45,177 nt of DNA from Bacteroidota bacterium (GCA_013288285.1 JABDCE010000018.1:1-45177); one strand, 5' to 3'. Counted from the first letter of the stretch, positions 8,676 to 18,165 are shown. Program-made: numbers and translations. Notes: generated from the sequence alone by a model not told the origin.

Positions 8676-9272
8676 TTAATAATTCTGCCTGCAGATAATG
8701 AAGTTAAACGCCCCATTCGTTAACAGGCTGGTTGTAGTTCCATTGTTCATTACAGCGGTGCATGTGCCGGTGATGACGTAACTCCTTACAGGCACACCAA
8801 GAGTAGAATCGTTCTTTAAAAAAGTAACGTTCGTGATTTTTACATTGTAATTGGTATTAGAAGTATCAATCGAATTCCATGTTGCTGACGACGCGTCTTT
8901 ATCATAACTGATCTGTGGAGTTATGGTGGTATCATTGAAGTACAGGGTTTTGCCTTTCAGGTTCATGATATCGCTCTCCTTTACGGTATCTCCTGTAGGC
9001 CATGTAAAGCTAAGACCTATAGAAGGAAACAATACAAAGTTAAGAGTATCCTCAAAGCCGCCGGCTATATTTGCATCGAAAGGCATGTATTGAGGGGTGC
9101 TGTCTGTAAGGTTATAATTGATGCCATTGAAAGCGCATTTGAAATAATAAGGGCTCACAAAGGTTGTGTTTTTAGCAGGTGTGCTGTTGGTAGATTTCTT
9201 GCAACCATGTACAGCAAGAAGCAAAACTGCCACAATAAATATAGTTGTGTATCTCATCAGTTCTTTTTTCAT
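8676..9272 (-). CDS. putative lipoprotein of unknown function
   Basis: 198 residues from the ATG at 9272; a longer frame to 9362 would hide the signal peptide, so I reject it. MKKELMRYTTIFIVAVLLLAVHGCKKS is a lipoprotein signal with a slightly unusual lipobox (VHGC). The mature part starts with a Ser/Thr/Asn-rich linker and then a beta-rich domain with no motif I recognise. It is divergent from the VOC gene, with 88 bases between the two starts. Confidence 0.75.
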   Translation of the reverse strand: MKKELMRYTTIFIVAVLLLAVHGCKKSTNSTPAKNTTFVSPYYFKCAFNGINYNLTDSTPQYMPFDANIAGGFEDTLNFVLFPSIGLSFTWPTGDTVKESDIMNLKGKTLYFNDTTITPQISYDKDASSATWNSIDTSNTNYNVKITNVTFLKNDSTLGVPVRSYVITGTCTAVMNNGTTTSLLTNGAFNFIICRQNY

Positions 9273-9327
9273 AAATGTAGTGTTGTTCTTTCTATTGATA
9301 ACTATTTTCCTAACACACAGAAAAATA

Positions 9328-9335
9328 TATCTTTG
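9328..9335 (+). promoter_or_regulatory. -7 promoter element (TATCTTTG) for the VOC gene
   Basis: TATCTTTG matches TAnnTTTG. It lies 25 bases before the ATG at 9361, with a TTTT 19 bases upstream as a weak -33 element. Confidence 0.5.
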
Positions 9336-9360
9336 TCTTACACCGCATAAAACAAACGTC

Positions 9361-9795
9361 ATGGCAAAAGTTTCGATCTACCTGAATTTTCAAGGCAATA
9401 CTGCCGAAGCCTTTAATTTCTACAAGTCTGTCTTCAACACCGAGTTTTCGTCACCGATGATGTATATGAAAGACATACCGGCAAGAGAGGGTAGTCCTAA
9501 GTTACCGGAAAATGAAATGAATGCAGTGATGCACGTAGCATTGCCCATACTGGGCGGCACCGTAATAATGGGCACAGATATGCTGGAGAGCATGGGCCAC
9601 AAACTGGCGGTGGGCAACAATGTGACCATAAGCCTGGAAGCAGACAGCAAAGAAGAAACGGATCGGCTGTTTAATGCGCTCTCAACGGGTGGCTCTGAAC
9701 TTGCACCAATGAGACAGGAATTCTGGGGCTATTGGGGCTGTTGTCTTGATCGCTTTAATGTGCGTTGGATGTTCAATTTCCCAAACCAGCAGTAA
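9361..9795 (+). CDS. VOC superfamily protein, PhnB-like (3-demethylubiquinone methyltransferase-like fold)
   Basis: 144 residues from the ATG at 9361 (MAKVSIYLNFQGNTAEAF). The frame is open further upstream, but that part overlaps the divergent gene and carries no conserved sequence. The N-terminal AEAFNFYKSVF and the C-terminal EFWGYWGCCLDRFNVRWMF are typical of the PhnB-like branch of vicinal-oxygen-chelate proteins. Substrate unknown. These proteins are cytoplasmic dimers, and some members act in resistance or isomerisation. A promoter element lies just upstream. Confidence 0.9.
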   Translation: MAKVSIYLNFQGNTAEAFNFYKSVFNTEFSSPMMYMKDIPAREGSPKLPENEMNAVMHVALPILGGTVIMGTDMLESMGHKLAVGNNVTISLEADSKEETDRLFNALSTGGSELAPMRQEFWGYWGCCLDRFNVRWMFNFPNQQ

Positions 9796-10041
9796 GACAA
9801 GGATTTGCTGAAAAGCTGTAGAATTAATTATTAACTGGGCGTTATATAATAATTGGTTTTAAAAAGTTTTTTTAAAAATTCCATAACGGAAAAGTATTTT
9901 CTATGCCATTAATATCATATATTGCAAGTGGCTTACGATTGTTCTGCGTGTTCTCTCATTAAATTCTACGTTGATTATACTTTGTTTTTAGGAAGATTTG
10001 CTATAATTTTTTTAACCATTTTATGCATAAAAACGTATTGT

Positions 10042-12447
10042 ATGAAAAATCTCATTTCGTTTATTATTTTATTTCTTACAATTTTAGTTAACTCGTCTGT
10101 TACGCCTGGCCAGTGTATTCAATTATTAAGTAGTCCAGGCGATACCATTGGCTGGAAAGAATATTCCGACCATCCTGGGAAGTCGTTTTATAACAATGAT
10201 ACATTTGTTGTTACAACGTCAACCTACGGTGAAAATAATTACATCTATAATACCTTTCCTGCCACATTGAACGGCGCTGCTTCATCTTTCAGCGCGTCTT
10301 TCGATTTTAGAATCGATAGTAATAGCGCATGCTCAGATGGACTGACTTTCTGGTTTTTTACGTCAAGCTTGTTCGGATTAGGAAGCACAAGTAAGGAAGG
10401 CGGTGATTTGGGGTTCCCTGATACTGTTTCCGGGTTCGCACTTGCCTTTAGGACTATAGGTTGTGTCGATGAAATTTACATGAAGAAAATAAATTCGACT
10501 TCATATTCTTGGTCTGGCGGCTCCGGACCGGATACCAATATCGCACCGAAGCTCACTAGCCAAATGTTTCTTACAGATGGGCGCTGGCATCACTGCATAG
10601 TTAACTATGTCAATGGATTTATTACTACCACCTTCGATACCGGAGGTATAACCATGTCGGGATATTCTCCCATTTATGGTACCGGTCACTTCGGTTTTAT
10701 GGGTACTAATGGCGGCGGCTATAGTCGAAAGTGTATAAAAAACGTCCAGATCTGTGCCGGATACGGCACGCCTACTGCCAGCGCAGATAGCTTCAACATT
10801 TACCTGAACAGGCAGTGTAACGGACCTACTATAGACATTCATGCTAACACATATTCAAGCGCTTATTACGTCAAAACGTTTTATGGGGATGGGTCTTATG
10901 ACTCTTCAGGGTTTGCGCCTGATCTAAGTGGTGGTGGCTATGTATTAGTAGCACATACCTATGCAGCGCCCGGCGATTATACCATCAGGGCAAAATTGTA
11001 TAACGGATCAACCGTTATCGATTCTCTTCACACAGATTTTGAGAACGTTTTTTGTGCTACACTGCCTGTTAAGTTCTATTATGATGCCAACTCAGATTGC
11101 CTGCTTGAACCGGGTGAACCATATTTATCGCAGCCTGTGTTGACGGAAGTAGATTCAAATGGTGTACCCGTTGATACAGTTTCGGCAACAGGTGGTTTTT
11201 ATTACAACGTGAAGGGAACAATAGGAGATATATACTCTTTCAAAGTAATTTCCTTACCTGGTAATATGCAGATGTCTTGCCCGTCTTCCGGTATCATTAA
11301 TGAAAGTCTTGTGCCTGGCATTTTCATATACCCGATCAAATACTTCGCAATTAACTGCTCGACGGGAACAAGTTTTGATCTGGCTGTTAATGCTGTAATA
11401 CCTGTGACAGGTATACACGATGAATGGGGTAATATTTATGTAAGTAATAACTATTGTGCCCCAACAAATGGCAGACTGACTTTGCATTATAGTTCGAAAT
11501 ACGCAGGTGCACCATCGCAAGTTAGCCCGACACCTCTTACCGTGGCAGGAGATTCCATAGTTTGGGATGTCAGTGCGCTTTCCTCTATGGCTTCGGCGCC
11601 AACACAATTGCATTATCAGATTAATTACGCTTCAACTACGCTCACTGTAGGAGACACAGTACATTCCTATTTTACATTGTTGCCAGCGAGTGGTGATGTC
11701 TACCCGGCAAATAATAGTACTGAAATAATAGACACTATAAGAGCTGGCTGCGATCCAAATGAAATGTCAGTATTCCCGGCAGGATGTATCGGGCATGACA
11801 CTGCTTCAGTTAAATTGCAATACACGATCAATTTTACCAATGTTGGGAATGATACGGCGTTCAATATTTATGTAATGGATACATTGTCAAATAATGTTGA
11901 TATAAGCAGTCTGAGGCTGAAGATGGCTTCAAATACAATGAATATTTTCAAGTACCAGAATGCGACGTATAATATCGTTAAGTTCGATTTTCCTGCCATC
12001 AACCTGGTAGATAGTGCCACTTGCCCGCAGTGCAACGGTGCTGTTGTATTTACCGTTAATACGCGTCCCGGCTTACCAATCGGTTCAACTATATTTAGCC
12101 ATGCAGGTGTTTTCTTCGATGACAACCCTGTAGTAATGACCAATGTTGTAGAAAATTTCGTTGGAGATTGTCCCACACCGCTTATTTCACCACAGGTGAC
12201 GCACATCAATGCAATAGACGCAGTATATATTTTCCCTAACCCCGCGCAGAATACAATTACTGTATCTGTGACAAACGGGGCTTACACTTCATTCACAATA
12301 AACAACACTCTTGGGCAGCACCTAGTATCTCAATCGATTAATGCTGATCAAAGTGTCGTGAATGTGTCAATGTTGCCCGCAGGTATATATTACATTGCCC
12401 TAACCGGAGATAATGGAACTGCAATAAGGAAATTTGTGAAAGAGTGA
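10042..12447 (+). CDS. secreted L-type lectin-domain protein with PKD-like, DUF7619-like and T9SS sorting domains
   Basis: 801 residues from the ATG at 10042 (MKNLISFIILFLTILVNSSV...), which gives a clean signal peptide; the frame extends 40 codons further upstream without support. Residues 25-240 look like a legume/L-type lectin sandwich (SASFDFRI, DGLTFWFF, GRWHHCIVNY, GHFGFMG). A PKD-like strand pair (VLVAHTYAAPGDYTI) and an SdrD-like module (D-A-N-S-D-C-L-L-E-P-G-E-P) follow. About 560-720 resembles the DUF7619 repeat of T9SS proteins (CDPNEMSVFPAGC, YTINFTNVGNDTAFNIYV). The C-terminus is a sorting domain (YIFPNPAQNTITVS ... FVKE). It is probably a surface glycan-binding protein. The 246 bases upstream hold nothing I recognise. 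Confidence 0.85.
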   Translation: MKNLISFIILFLTILVNSSVTPGQCIQLLSSPGDTIGWKEYSDHPGKSFYNNDTFVVTTSTYGENNYIYNTFPATLNGAASSFSASFDFRIDSNSACSDGLTFWFFTSSLFGLGSTSKEGGDLGFPDTVSGFALAFRTIGCVDEIYMKKINSTSYSWSGGSGPDTNIAPKLTSQMFLTDGRWHHCIVNYVNGFITTTFDTGGITMSGYSPIYGTGHFGFMGTNGGGYSRKCIKNVQICAGYGTPTASADSFNIYLNRQCNGPTIDIHANTYSSAYYVKTFYGDGSYDSSGFAPDLSGGGYVLVAHTYAAPGDYTIRAKLYNGSTVIDSLHTDFENVFCATLPVKFYYDANSDCLLEPGEPYLSQPVLTEVDSNGVPVDTVSATGGFYYNVKGTIGDIYSFKVISLPGNMQMSCPSSGIINESLVPGIFIYPIKYFAINCSTGTSFDLAVNAVIPVTGIHDEWGNIYVSNNYCAPTNGRLTLHYSSKYAGAPSQVSPTPLTVAGDSIVWDVSALSSMASAPTQLHYQINYASTTLTVGDTVHSYFTLLPASGDVYPANNSTEIIDTIRAGCDPNEMSVFPAGCIGHDTASVKLQYTINFTNVGNDTAFNIYVMDTLSNNVDISSLRLKMASNTMNIFKYQNATYNIVKFDFPAINLVDSATCPQCNGAVVFTVNTRPGLPIGSTIFSHAGVFFDDNPVVMTNVVENFVGDCPTPLISPQVTHINAIDAVYIFPNPAQNTITVSVTNGAYTSFTINNTLGQHLVSQSINADQSVVNVSMLPAGIYYIALTGDNGTAIRKFVKE

Positions 12448-12556
12448 CGAATGTAGTTGATTCTTTCTCACTTCACACGGAAGTAAACTGAAAATAAACC
12501 TCACTGTACGGGAAAAATCGTCATTTAAACGCATGTAAGAAAATAGCATTGTTGGT

Positions 12557-13774
12557 CTAATTCAAAGGTATCCCCATCCAGGTATACTTGGTGAACATAC
12601 CTGCACGGCCCATTTTCCCTTTACTGAAATATTTCTGCAGCCACTCTTTTTGTTCATCGGCATGGCTCATGGCATCGTCTATTGATTTGTTGAGAGAGAT
12701 CATGAGCTGAGCGATATTTGCGTCCGGTTTTTTTATCTGGCTCATCTTATTTTGGGCTGCAGTGAACTTATCATAAGCGGCGTCAAACATAGCTTGTATC
12801 TCAGTATCCGGCCTCATCGGCTTGAACTGCGCATTCCTGTATTGTATGAAGTTATTGAAATTATTTACACCATCATTATAGTCGGCCACCGCTGCGTTAT
12901 ACAAGTTTACTTTTGCATTGCTTTCCTCCACCTTCTTATTGTTGTTGTATAATTCGACCTCACGTTTCAGGTGTTGCAACTGGTCATACACCAGCGAATT
13001 CTTCACACCATTGCCTTCTATCCTCCTGGCCGCCATCGCGTATTGTTCTACATCACTCATTTGCTCATAAGCTTTTATAGAGTCGGTATAACTGAAGTAG
13101 GGTTTCGACTTATTTTCTATAGTTTTCCCTTCATAAAACTCCTGGTTGGTAATAGGATAGCTTAGGAACTCCCACATCGGATCAAAAGGCATGTGGGATT
13201 TGATGAGCTTTGAAGGAGGTACTTTGTAGTAAGCATTATTGATCTTTTTGACAAACTTGTGATCACTTATATAACCGGAGCCCCACGTAGGATCGAATAG
13301 AAACCAGCCATCGCCCACCTGCGCCGCACACCATGCATGTGGTATATAGTCGGCAAAACCGTTTTGTTTGGTATACCCGGTGATCACATACGATCTCAGT
13401 CCGCTTTTCAGACATACATCGTTAAAGACGGCGGCATAAGCCTCGCATACACCTTTCTTTGTTTTTAGCGCCTTGCTTACTTTTTCCTCATGCTTCTCGT
13501 AGAAATTGATGGCAAACATATTATCAATGTCATACTGAATATTGGCTGCTGTCCAAATGAATATGGCGCGTGTTTTATCACTGTCTGTTGTAAAGTTTGC
13601 CTTGATGTAGTCTGCTATTCCCTGTGTAGTATTTGCCAGTGAGTCTGGCAGTGCTAATGCTTTCTTATCTACCACCGCATAAGGATCTGTCACTTTTTTA
13701 GATACGGATGCTTTCTGGGCAAATAAGGTAATTGGCAATAGTGCAAAGGATAAAAATAACTTCTTGAATATCAT
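12557..13774 (-). CDS. exported transglutaminase-like (papain-fold) protein
   Basis: 405 residues with a signal peptide (MIFKKLFLSFALLPITLFAQ). The transglutaminase-core triad is visible: C110 (KKGVCEAYA), H146 (YIPHAWCA) and D161 (WFLFDPTWGSGY). Such domains act as proteases, peptide N-glycanases or cross-linking enzymes; which one applies cannot be read here. The C-terminal part (about 230-400) is helical and charged, possibly a coiled coil (QLQHLKREVELYNNNKKVEE). The -7 element at 13800 probably drives it. Confidence 0.85.
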   Translation of the reverse strand: MIFKKLFLSFALLPITLFAQKASVSKKVTDPYAVVDKKALALPDSLANTTQGIADYIKANFTTDSDKTRAIFIWTAANIQYDIDNMFAINFYEKHEEKVSKALKTKKGVCEAYAAVFNDVCLKSGLRSYVITGYTKQNGFADYIPHAWCAAQVGDGWFLFDPTWGSGYISDHKFVKKINNAYYKVPPSKLIKSHMPFDPMWEFLSYPITNQEFYEGKTIENKSKPYFSYTDSIKAYEQMSDVEQYAMAARRIEGNGVKNSLVYDQLQHLKREVELYNNNKKVEESNAKVNLYNAAVADYNDGVNNFNNFIQYRNAQFKPMRPDTEIQAMFDAAYDKFTAAQNKMSQIKKPDANIAQLMISLNKSIDDAMSHADEQKEWLQKYFSKGKMGRAGMFTKYTWMGIPLN

Positions 13775-13799
13775 TACAGTATGGCTTTTGCTGTTGCGG

Positions 13800-13807
13800 C
13801 AAAAGTA
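13800..13807 (-). promoter_or_regulatory. -7 promoter element (TACTTTTG) for the transglutaminase-like gene
   Basis: On the minus strand TACTTTTG fits TAnnTTTG and ends 25 bases before the ATG at 13774. I see no good -33 element. Confidence 0.45.
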
Positions 13808-13867
13808 ATGCTTTCCGCTTTATCTCGATGAAGACCACATTGTTAGGTATTTATAGCTAATGTTCTG

Positions 13868-15355
13868 TTACTTGCAATAATAGTATGTAGGCCGCTGCGT
13901 CATACGTGAAAAATTTTTTGCGATGATATCATGCGGCGGGTCAATCACCACTGTGAGATCGTTGATCACTTCAGTATTCTGGAACGTAACAGGCGACCAT
14001 AAACCGGTATAGGCGATATAGGCGGTTTTTGCACCGCTATAAAAAGCACTGTCGACCTGCCACCAATATTTAGGGAACCTGCCGGGGAACTGCATTTCGT
14101 GGCACAAGATGCGCTCATTGGAATAAAACATGACCTGCCAGGCAAACAGATTGTCTGCACAGAAGGCATAGTGCACACCTTTGTCGGAGAGGCTGCGGAG
14201 GGCAGGCTTTAGCCGGATTTCTTTTATTGGCACAAAAGAAAAATCGTAAAATGTGATGAGGGCCACAATGCCGAAAGCCAGGTATGCACTTGTACTTACG
14301 ATCAAAATCCCGGGTCTGAACCTGACCGAATTGAGCAACAATAAAACAGACAGCAGCGCAAAGCCGGTGAGCGGCAGCAAGTATCTGCACTGGATATCTG
14401 CGGAAAGAACAGAATTGCCTATTGTGAACAGTACCGACAATACAGACAGACCGAAAAGCAGGGTGACCTTTTTCTTCGTCAGCATTCTGCAGATAAATAT
14501 AACAGGCAATGAAAGCGTAAGTACCTCCATGACCACGGCAGGGATGGCGCAAAACAGGTTTGGTTTTTGTACCTGGCCGAAATAGTAGCTGCCGTGCAGC
14601 GAGTTGTAAACAAACCAGGGTATGCGCGTGATGCGTTCATACAGGTCATCGGTATGGAGGTGTATAGGTATGACGCCAAAGGTTAATGCTCCCCGGTTGT
14701 AAAAATGTATCCATATTGCGAGTGTGGTAACGGGTAGGGCAAATACGAATAGCGATAGTGCCCTTTTGTCGCGTATTAAGTAAAGAATTAAAAAAGGAGC
14801 CAAGCCCGGAAGCCATAGAGGCTGAGCAAGGTATATGATATAGGTGAGCAAGCCGGTGAGGAAAATTCCAGGCATGTTTTTTTTGTTACTGAAGATCAGG
14901 TTGAGTACGATAGAGCTACATGCAAATGCCGTGAGGTAACCTCCGCGTGCCTTCATAGACCATACGGCCCAGGCCGGGGAAAGAATGAACAGGAGTGTAA
15001 GCAGTAATGGCAGCCACTGATAGCCGGTCTTATTAATTAAAATAAAAGCCCTGTACAAAAACAGAGCGCCCAGTGTCCACAGCAAAAGCATGGTGCACTT
15101 TACGGATAATGCAGTGACGCCAAACAGCAGGTAAAATGGAATGATGAACAGACACTCTATGAGCGAGAAGCCATACGTCTGCCCGTAGAAAAACGGATAG
15201 AATGCGCTGTGGTTCGCCATGTGCTTGGCCATCAGGGCTACCACGCATTCATCGCCATCGAGCAGCAGGTTAGGGCTTACCAGTTCCGGCACGCGCGACA
15301 GGATGCAGGCAAGGATCAGCAACAGGTAAATTATATAGTCACTGCGTTTTTTCAT
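13868..15355 (-). CDS. polytopic membrane protein, probable GT-C fold glycosyltransferase
   Basis: 495 residues with about ten hydrophobic segments. After the first membrane helix the loop reads LLDGDECVVALMAKHM (D33, D35, E36). An acidic D-E motif in the first external loop is the mark of GT-C glycosyltransferases (ArnT/PMT/PglB-type), which use polyprenyl-phosphate sugars. The C-terminal 100 residues form a soluble, mostly periplasmic domain. The acceptor is unknown; protein or surface-glycan glycosylation is possible. It starts 12 bases after the stop of the higA-like gene and could be read through from the toxin-antitoxin promoter. Confidence 0.7.
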   Translation of the reverse strand: MKKRSDYIIYLLLILACILSRVPELVSPNLLLDGDECVVALMAKHMANHSAFYPFFYGQTYGFSLIECLFIIPFYLLFGVTALSVKCTMLLLWTLGALFLYRAFILINKTGYQWLPLLLTLLFILSPAWAVWSMKARGGYLTAFACSSIVLNLIFSNKKNMPGIFLTGLLTYIIYLAQPLWLPGLAPFLILYLIRDKRALSLFVFALPVTTLAIWIHFYNRGALTFGVIPIHLHTDDLYERITRIPWFVYNSLHGSYYFGQVQKPNLFCAIPAVVMEVLTLSLPVIFICRMLTKKKVTLLFGLSVLSVLFTIGNSVLSADIQCRYLLPLTGFALLSVLLLLNSVRFRPGILIVSTSAYLAFGIVALITFYDFSFVPIKEIRLKPALRSLSDKGVHYAFCADNLFAWQVMFYSNERILCHEMQFPGRFPKYWWQVDSAFYSGAKTAYIAYTGLWSPVTFQNTEVINDLTVVIDPPHDIIAKNFSRMTQRPTYYYCK

Positions 15356-15367
15356 ACGACTAATAAA

Positions 15368-15670
15368 TCAACTGACACTAAGCCTCAGATGTCCGCCCAG
15401 ACCTTCTCTGACAATCCGCATAAGTGTAGAAAGACGAATATCACTCGCGTTATTTTCAATTCGTGAGATATAGTTTTTTGTGGTCCCACATTTTTCAGCT
15501 AATTCTTGTTGCGTTAGTCCCTGCTCCTTTCGCAGTTCTTGTATCATTACACCAAGTTTAAACGCTTCAAATTCCTCTTCGTATTGTTCCCTTACGGTAT
15601 TGCCACGCTCACCGTACTGTTTGGTTAAATGGTCAGCAAAGGATGTGAGATTCTTATTTGTCTTTTTCAT
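15368..15670 (-). CDS. higA: HigA-type antitoxin, XRE-family HTH
   Basis: 100 residues. Residues 45-95 form a Cro/C1-type helix-turn-helix (LRKEQGLTQQELAEKCGTTKNYISRIE). The gene follows the toxin gene with a 17-base overlap (15654-15670), the toxin-first order typical of HigBA modules. The protein should neutralise the toxin and, with it, repress the promoter at 16009-16040. An alternative reading as a plain phage-type regulator is unlikely given the partner. Confidence 0.9.
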   Translation of the reverse strand: MKKTNKNLTSFADHLTKQYGERGNTVREQYEEEFEAFKLGVMIQELRKEQGLTQQELAEKCGTTKNYISRIENNASDIRLSTLMRIVREGLGGHLRLSVS

Positions 15671-16004
15671 AGAAATATTCTTTTTTCAGTTTTTCTGCAA
15701 ATTCAAATTCAGCCTTGGGTGTTTTTTGAGTTTTCTTTTGAAATCCATTTACAAGTATGACAAGTTGGCCCTTATCGAAAAAACTAAAGACTCTGTAAAT
15801 GTCTGTGCCTACTTCAACTCTTATTTCATAAAGTCCGTTAGTGCCTGTCAAGTGCTTAAAATATTTCTCAGGAACTCTATCAACAGTGGCAATAAGTTGT
15901 AATGTCCAGTTGAATTTCTTTTGTACTTCAGGTTTTAGTCTATCAAAGAAAACAAGATAATGGTTCTTGTAATAGAATATGTCCCTGATGAAATTGTCTT
16001 TCAC
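15654..16004 (-). CDS. higB: HigB-type toxin, RelE/ParE superfamily (Gp49-like)
   Basis: 116 residues from the GTG at 16004; there is no ATG in frame upstream. YKNHYLVFFDRLKPEVQKK, KYFKHLTGTNGLYEIRVE and YRVFSFFDKGQLVILVNGF, then a Lys-rich tail, are the conserved blocks of Gp49-like/HigB toxins. These are ribosome-dependent mRNA interferases. The GTG lies only 5 bases from a good -7 element, so the mRNA may be leaderless. The next gene, higA, overlaps its end. Confidence 0.9.
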   Translation of the reverse strand: MKDNFIRDIFYYKNHYLVFFDRLKPEVQKKFNWTLQLIATVDRVPEKYFKHLTGTNGLYEIRVEVGTDIYRVFSFFDKGQLVILVNGFQKKTQKTPKAEFEFAEKLKKEYFYEKDK

Positions 16005-16008
16005 GAAG

Positions 16009-16040
16009 CAAAGTTATCTAATAAGGTAACAATTTCCAAA
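16009..16040 (-). promoter_or_regulatory. promoter of the higBA pair
   Basis: On the minus strand: TTTG (16040-16037), 20 bases, then TAACTTTG (16016-16009). Both boxes match the Bacteroidota consensus. The expected transcription start falls at or within a few bases of the GTG at 16004. Confidence 0.65.
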
Positions 16041-16191
16041 TATTGTCGATGAATCAGCGAGGGAATTATTGTCAGTACAGGCTAAAACATTACTCTTTTG
16101 CATCGTAAATGGCAATAAGGTTATTGTCCGATTGGACATGTCTATGTCTGACTATAAGATAGCGGTAACAGATCACATCGTTAAGTACTGA

Positions 16192-17712
16192 TTAGTGTTC
16201 TATCACTACTTTGTTATTCACCCTGCTGCCATCGGCAGCCAACACGCATACGTTGTAAACACCGGCAGGAATATTGCTCACATTTATTGCTTCCTGTTGT
16301 TTGCTTGTGTATATGGTTTGTAGGGTTTGTCCCATTGCATTAAGTATAGAAACTGCATAGGGCTGTGAGTAGTTTGTTTTTATAGTGAGCATATCATTCG
16401 CTGGGTTAGGGTACAATTGAACCTGCTCTGCGGCCAAAACATTTACTTTAGGTACACTAAGGTTGGCGCAACTAACACCGTTAATATTGGTATAAACTAC
16501 CGCACCCGATTCCCAAATAAAGTCGTCATCGTCAACGTATGAAAAACTGGTCTCGCCTATTCCCAACTTATAATATACCGGCGTTGCATCTTCTGAGAGA
16601 AAGGATGCATTCAGAACTACATATACAGGATTCGTAGTACAGTGGCTGGTATCATTAGGGTAGTAAAAAACGTAGTTGCCTGTGTTCACTTTTTCTTCAG
16701 GAATAAAGGATATGTCTGCAAACGGATACACCGTATCATAAAACGTGTAACTGCCTGCGTTGAGGATCAGGTCGCATGGATCAGTATAATAACTGCAACT
16801 ATATGCATTGCCGCTTAACACATAATTTGTAGCATGTCCTGTAGTCGTTTTGCTACTCACAGTATCCAATAGCCATTTCATATAAGAAACACCACTCCCA
16901 CCCATGGTAACAGGGTAATTAGAGAATTCGTGATAGCTTTCAATAATGTCGCCGATGTTCCAATTATGTAATTGCTGGTCGTTCGGATTTATGAAGTTCA
17001 CCAGCTTAAATATACTGTTGTTCACGTTTGGAGCAGATCCGGTTGCGGTGTTTACATTGTAATAAGTACAGGAAGAACGGTCTAAAAAGAAGTCAAGTCC
17101 GGGCCGGTATGCTGAGTCGGGTTTATGGTAAGGAAAAGTATAGAGGTCAAATACCTGTATAAACCCATTGTTCTTACTTAGTATAATAGAGAATCCGTTC
17201 AGCGGGTCGGTGGTAACAAGGCCGGAAGGGTTGTAAGCATTGATCTTTATCGTTTTTACTGAGTCGGAAGACGATAAGAAGGTCATCGTATCCTCAGATG
17301 TAACTGTAGCAGTATAGTAGAGGCTGCTTGTATCCCTGAAGAAAGTCCAGCTATCTCCTGTATGGGCTTGTGTTCTTATCACTACTGAATCATTCCAGTA
17401 ACTGTCGAAAATAAAAGTCCCATCGTTGAACCGGATCACCTTTTTCCCCAACCAGCTTCCGCCATTTGTATCCAGTACCGGTGAATGTGTTGGGCTTGAT
17501 ATACTATATGCACCTCTCGGAGTATGAAAAGGATAGTAGATTGTGGAATCTACTGTTCCTGTTACAGAATCGATTGTAATTCCCCGCAAGTAATTATTGC
17601 CATTCAAAAAATAGTGCTTTACACCATATTGGAGACATTGGTAATTCTGACCATTTGAGGAAACGCAAAAAAATAATATTATGATCGTTGCGATATTTTT
17701 CAGTTGTGTCAT
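16192..17712 (-). CDS. secreted protein of unknown function with T9SS sorting domain
   Basis: 506 residues with a signal peptide (MTQLKNIATIIILFFCVSSNGQ). Residues 25-410 are beta-rich with many Tyr, Asp and Ser and match nothing I know. Twelve or so Cys suggest extracellular disulfides. The last 80 residues are a T9SS type A sorting domain (VQLYPNPANDMLTIKT, NIPAGVYNVCVLAADG, VVIEH). The protein is thus exported through the type IX system. It stands alone, divergent from arsR. Confidence 0.85.
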   Translation of the reverse strand: MTQLKNIATIIILFFCVSSNGQNYQCLQYGVKHYFLNGNNYLRGITIDSVTGTVDSTIYYPFHTPRGAYSISSPTHSPVLDTNGGSWLGKKVIRFNDGTFIFDSYWNDSVVIRTQAHTGDSWTFFRDTSSLYYTATVTSEDTMTFLSSSDSVKTIKINAYNPSGLVTTDPLNGFSIILSKNNGFIQVFDLYTFPYHKPDSAYRPGLDFFLDRSSCTYYNVNTATGSAPNVNNSIFKLVNFINPNDQQLHNWNIGDIIESYHEFSNYPVTMGGSGVSYMKWLLDTVSSKTTTGHATNYVLSGNAYSCSYYTDPCDLILNAGSYTFYDTVYPFADISFIPEEKVNTGNYVFYYPNDTSHCTTNPVYVVLNASFLSEDATPVYYKLGIGETSFSYVDDDDFIWESGAVVYTNINGVSCANLSVPKVNVLAAEQVQLYPNPANDMLTIKTNYSQPYAVSILNAMGQTLQTIYTSKQQEAINVSNIPAGVYNVCVLAADGSRVNNKVVIEH

Positions 17713-17773
17713 AGCCGTCGTTTGTTATATAGACGTAAAATCACTTGCTAATGTTAGTCCTGGCTTATAAAAG

Positions 17774-17803
17774 TTTGTTTTTAAGAATTTAATCGTAATA
17801 TTG
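17774..17803 (+). promoter_or_regulatory. putative arsR promoter
   Basis: TTTG (17774-17777), an 18-base spacer and TAATATTG (17796-17803, seven of eight matches to TAnnTTTG). The -7 box lies inside the operator palindrome. The predicted start of transcription is at or next to the ATG at 17810, so arsR may be translated from a leaderless mRNA. Confidence 0.5.
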
Positions 17804-17808
17804 CGATT
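17791..17808. promoter_or_regulatory. probable ArsR operator: 18-bp imperfect palindrome
   Basis: AATCGTAATATTGCGATT reads the same on both strands except for one base pair. It covers the -7 box and ends one base before the arsR ATG, the expected place for autorepression by an ArsR-type regulator released by arsenite. Confidence 0.6.
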
Positions 17809-17809
17809 G

Positions 17810-18145
17810 ATGGGGGCGACTAAAACAGATCTATTTACAAAGAAGCAGAATGAACTTGCCAATATGGCTAAGGCAATTGGCCATCCGGCCCGTATAGCTA
17901 TACTGCAACAGCTTATTAAAACCAATGCCTGTATTTGTGGTGACCTGGTAGAAGAATTGGGGTTAGCGCAACCAACTATTTCCCAGCATTTAAAAGAACT
18001 TAAGAACGCCGGGATAATCCAGGGAACAATAGAAGGCACGAGTGTTTGCTATTGTATAAATCCCAAAGTATGGAAACAGTACCAACATTTTTTTAGTGAT
18101 TTTTTTATTGAGGTAAAGGATAACGGGAACGGAGGGTGTTGTTGA
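17810..18145 (+). CDS. arsR: ArsR-family arsenic-responsive repressor
   Basis: 111 residues from the ATG at 17810; a TTG three codons upstream is inside the operator. The winged-helix core reads AKAIGHPARIAILQQL, then ICGDLVEELGLAQPTISQHLK with the recognition helix, then the wing around GTIEGTSVCYCIN. Metal-binding candidates are C49 (NACICGDL) and neighbouring C47, the Cys pair of the alpha-3 helix/C-x-C type, plus C-terminal C110-C111. It should repress its own operon and let go when As(III) binds. It heads the arsM-arsN1-aquaporin-phosphoesterase cluster. Confidence 0.9.
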   Translation: MGATKTDLFTKKQNELANMAKAIGHPARIAILQQLIKTNACICGDLVEELGLAQPTISQHLKELKNAGIIQGTIEGTSVCYCINPKVWKQYQHFFSDFFIEVKDNGNGGCC

Positions 18146-18165
18146 CTTTTTTTGTTTGCAAGTAA

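Noticed and set aside
9922..10041. Longer N-terminus for the lectin-domain protein
   Set aside because: It would put 40 unconserved residues before a perfect signal peptide starting at 10042.
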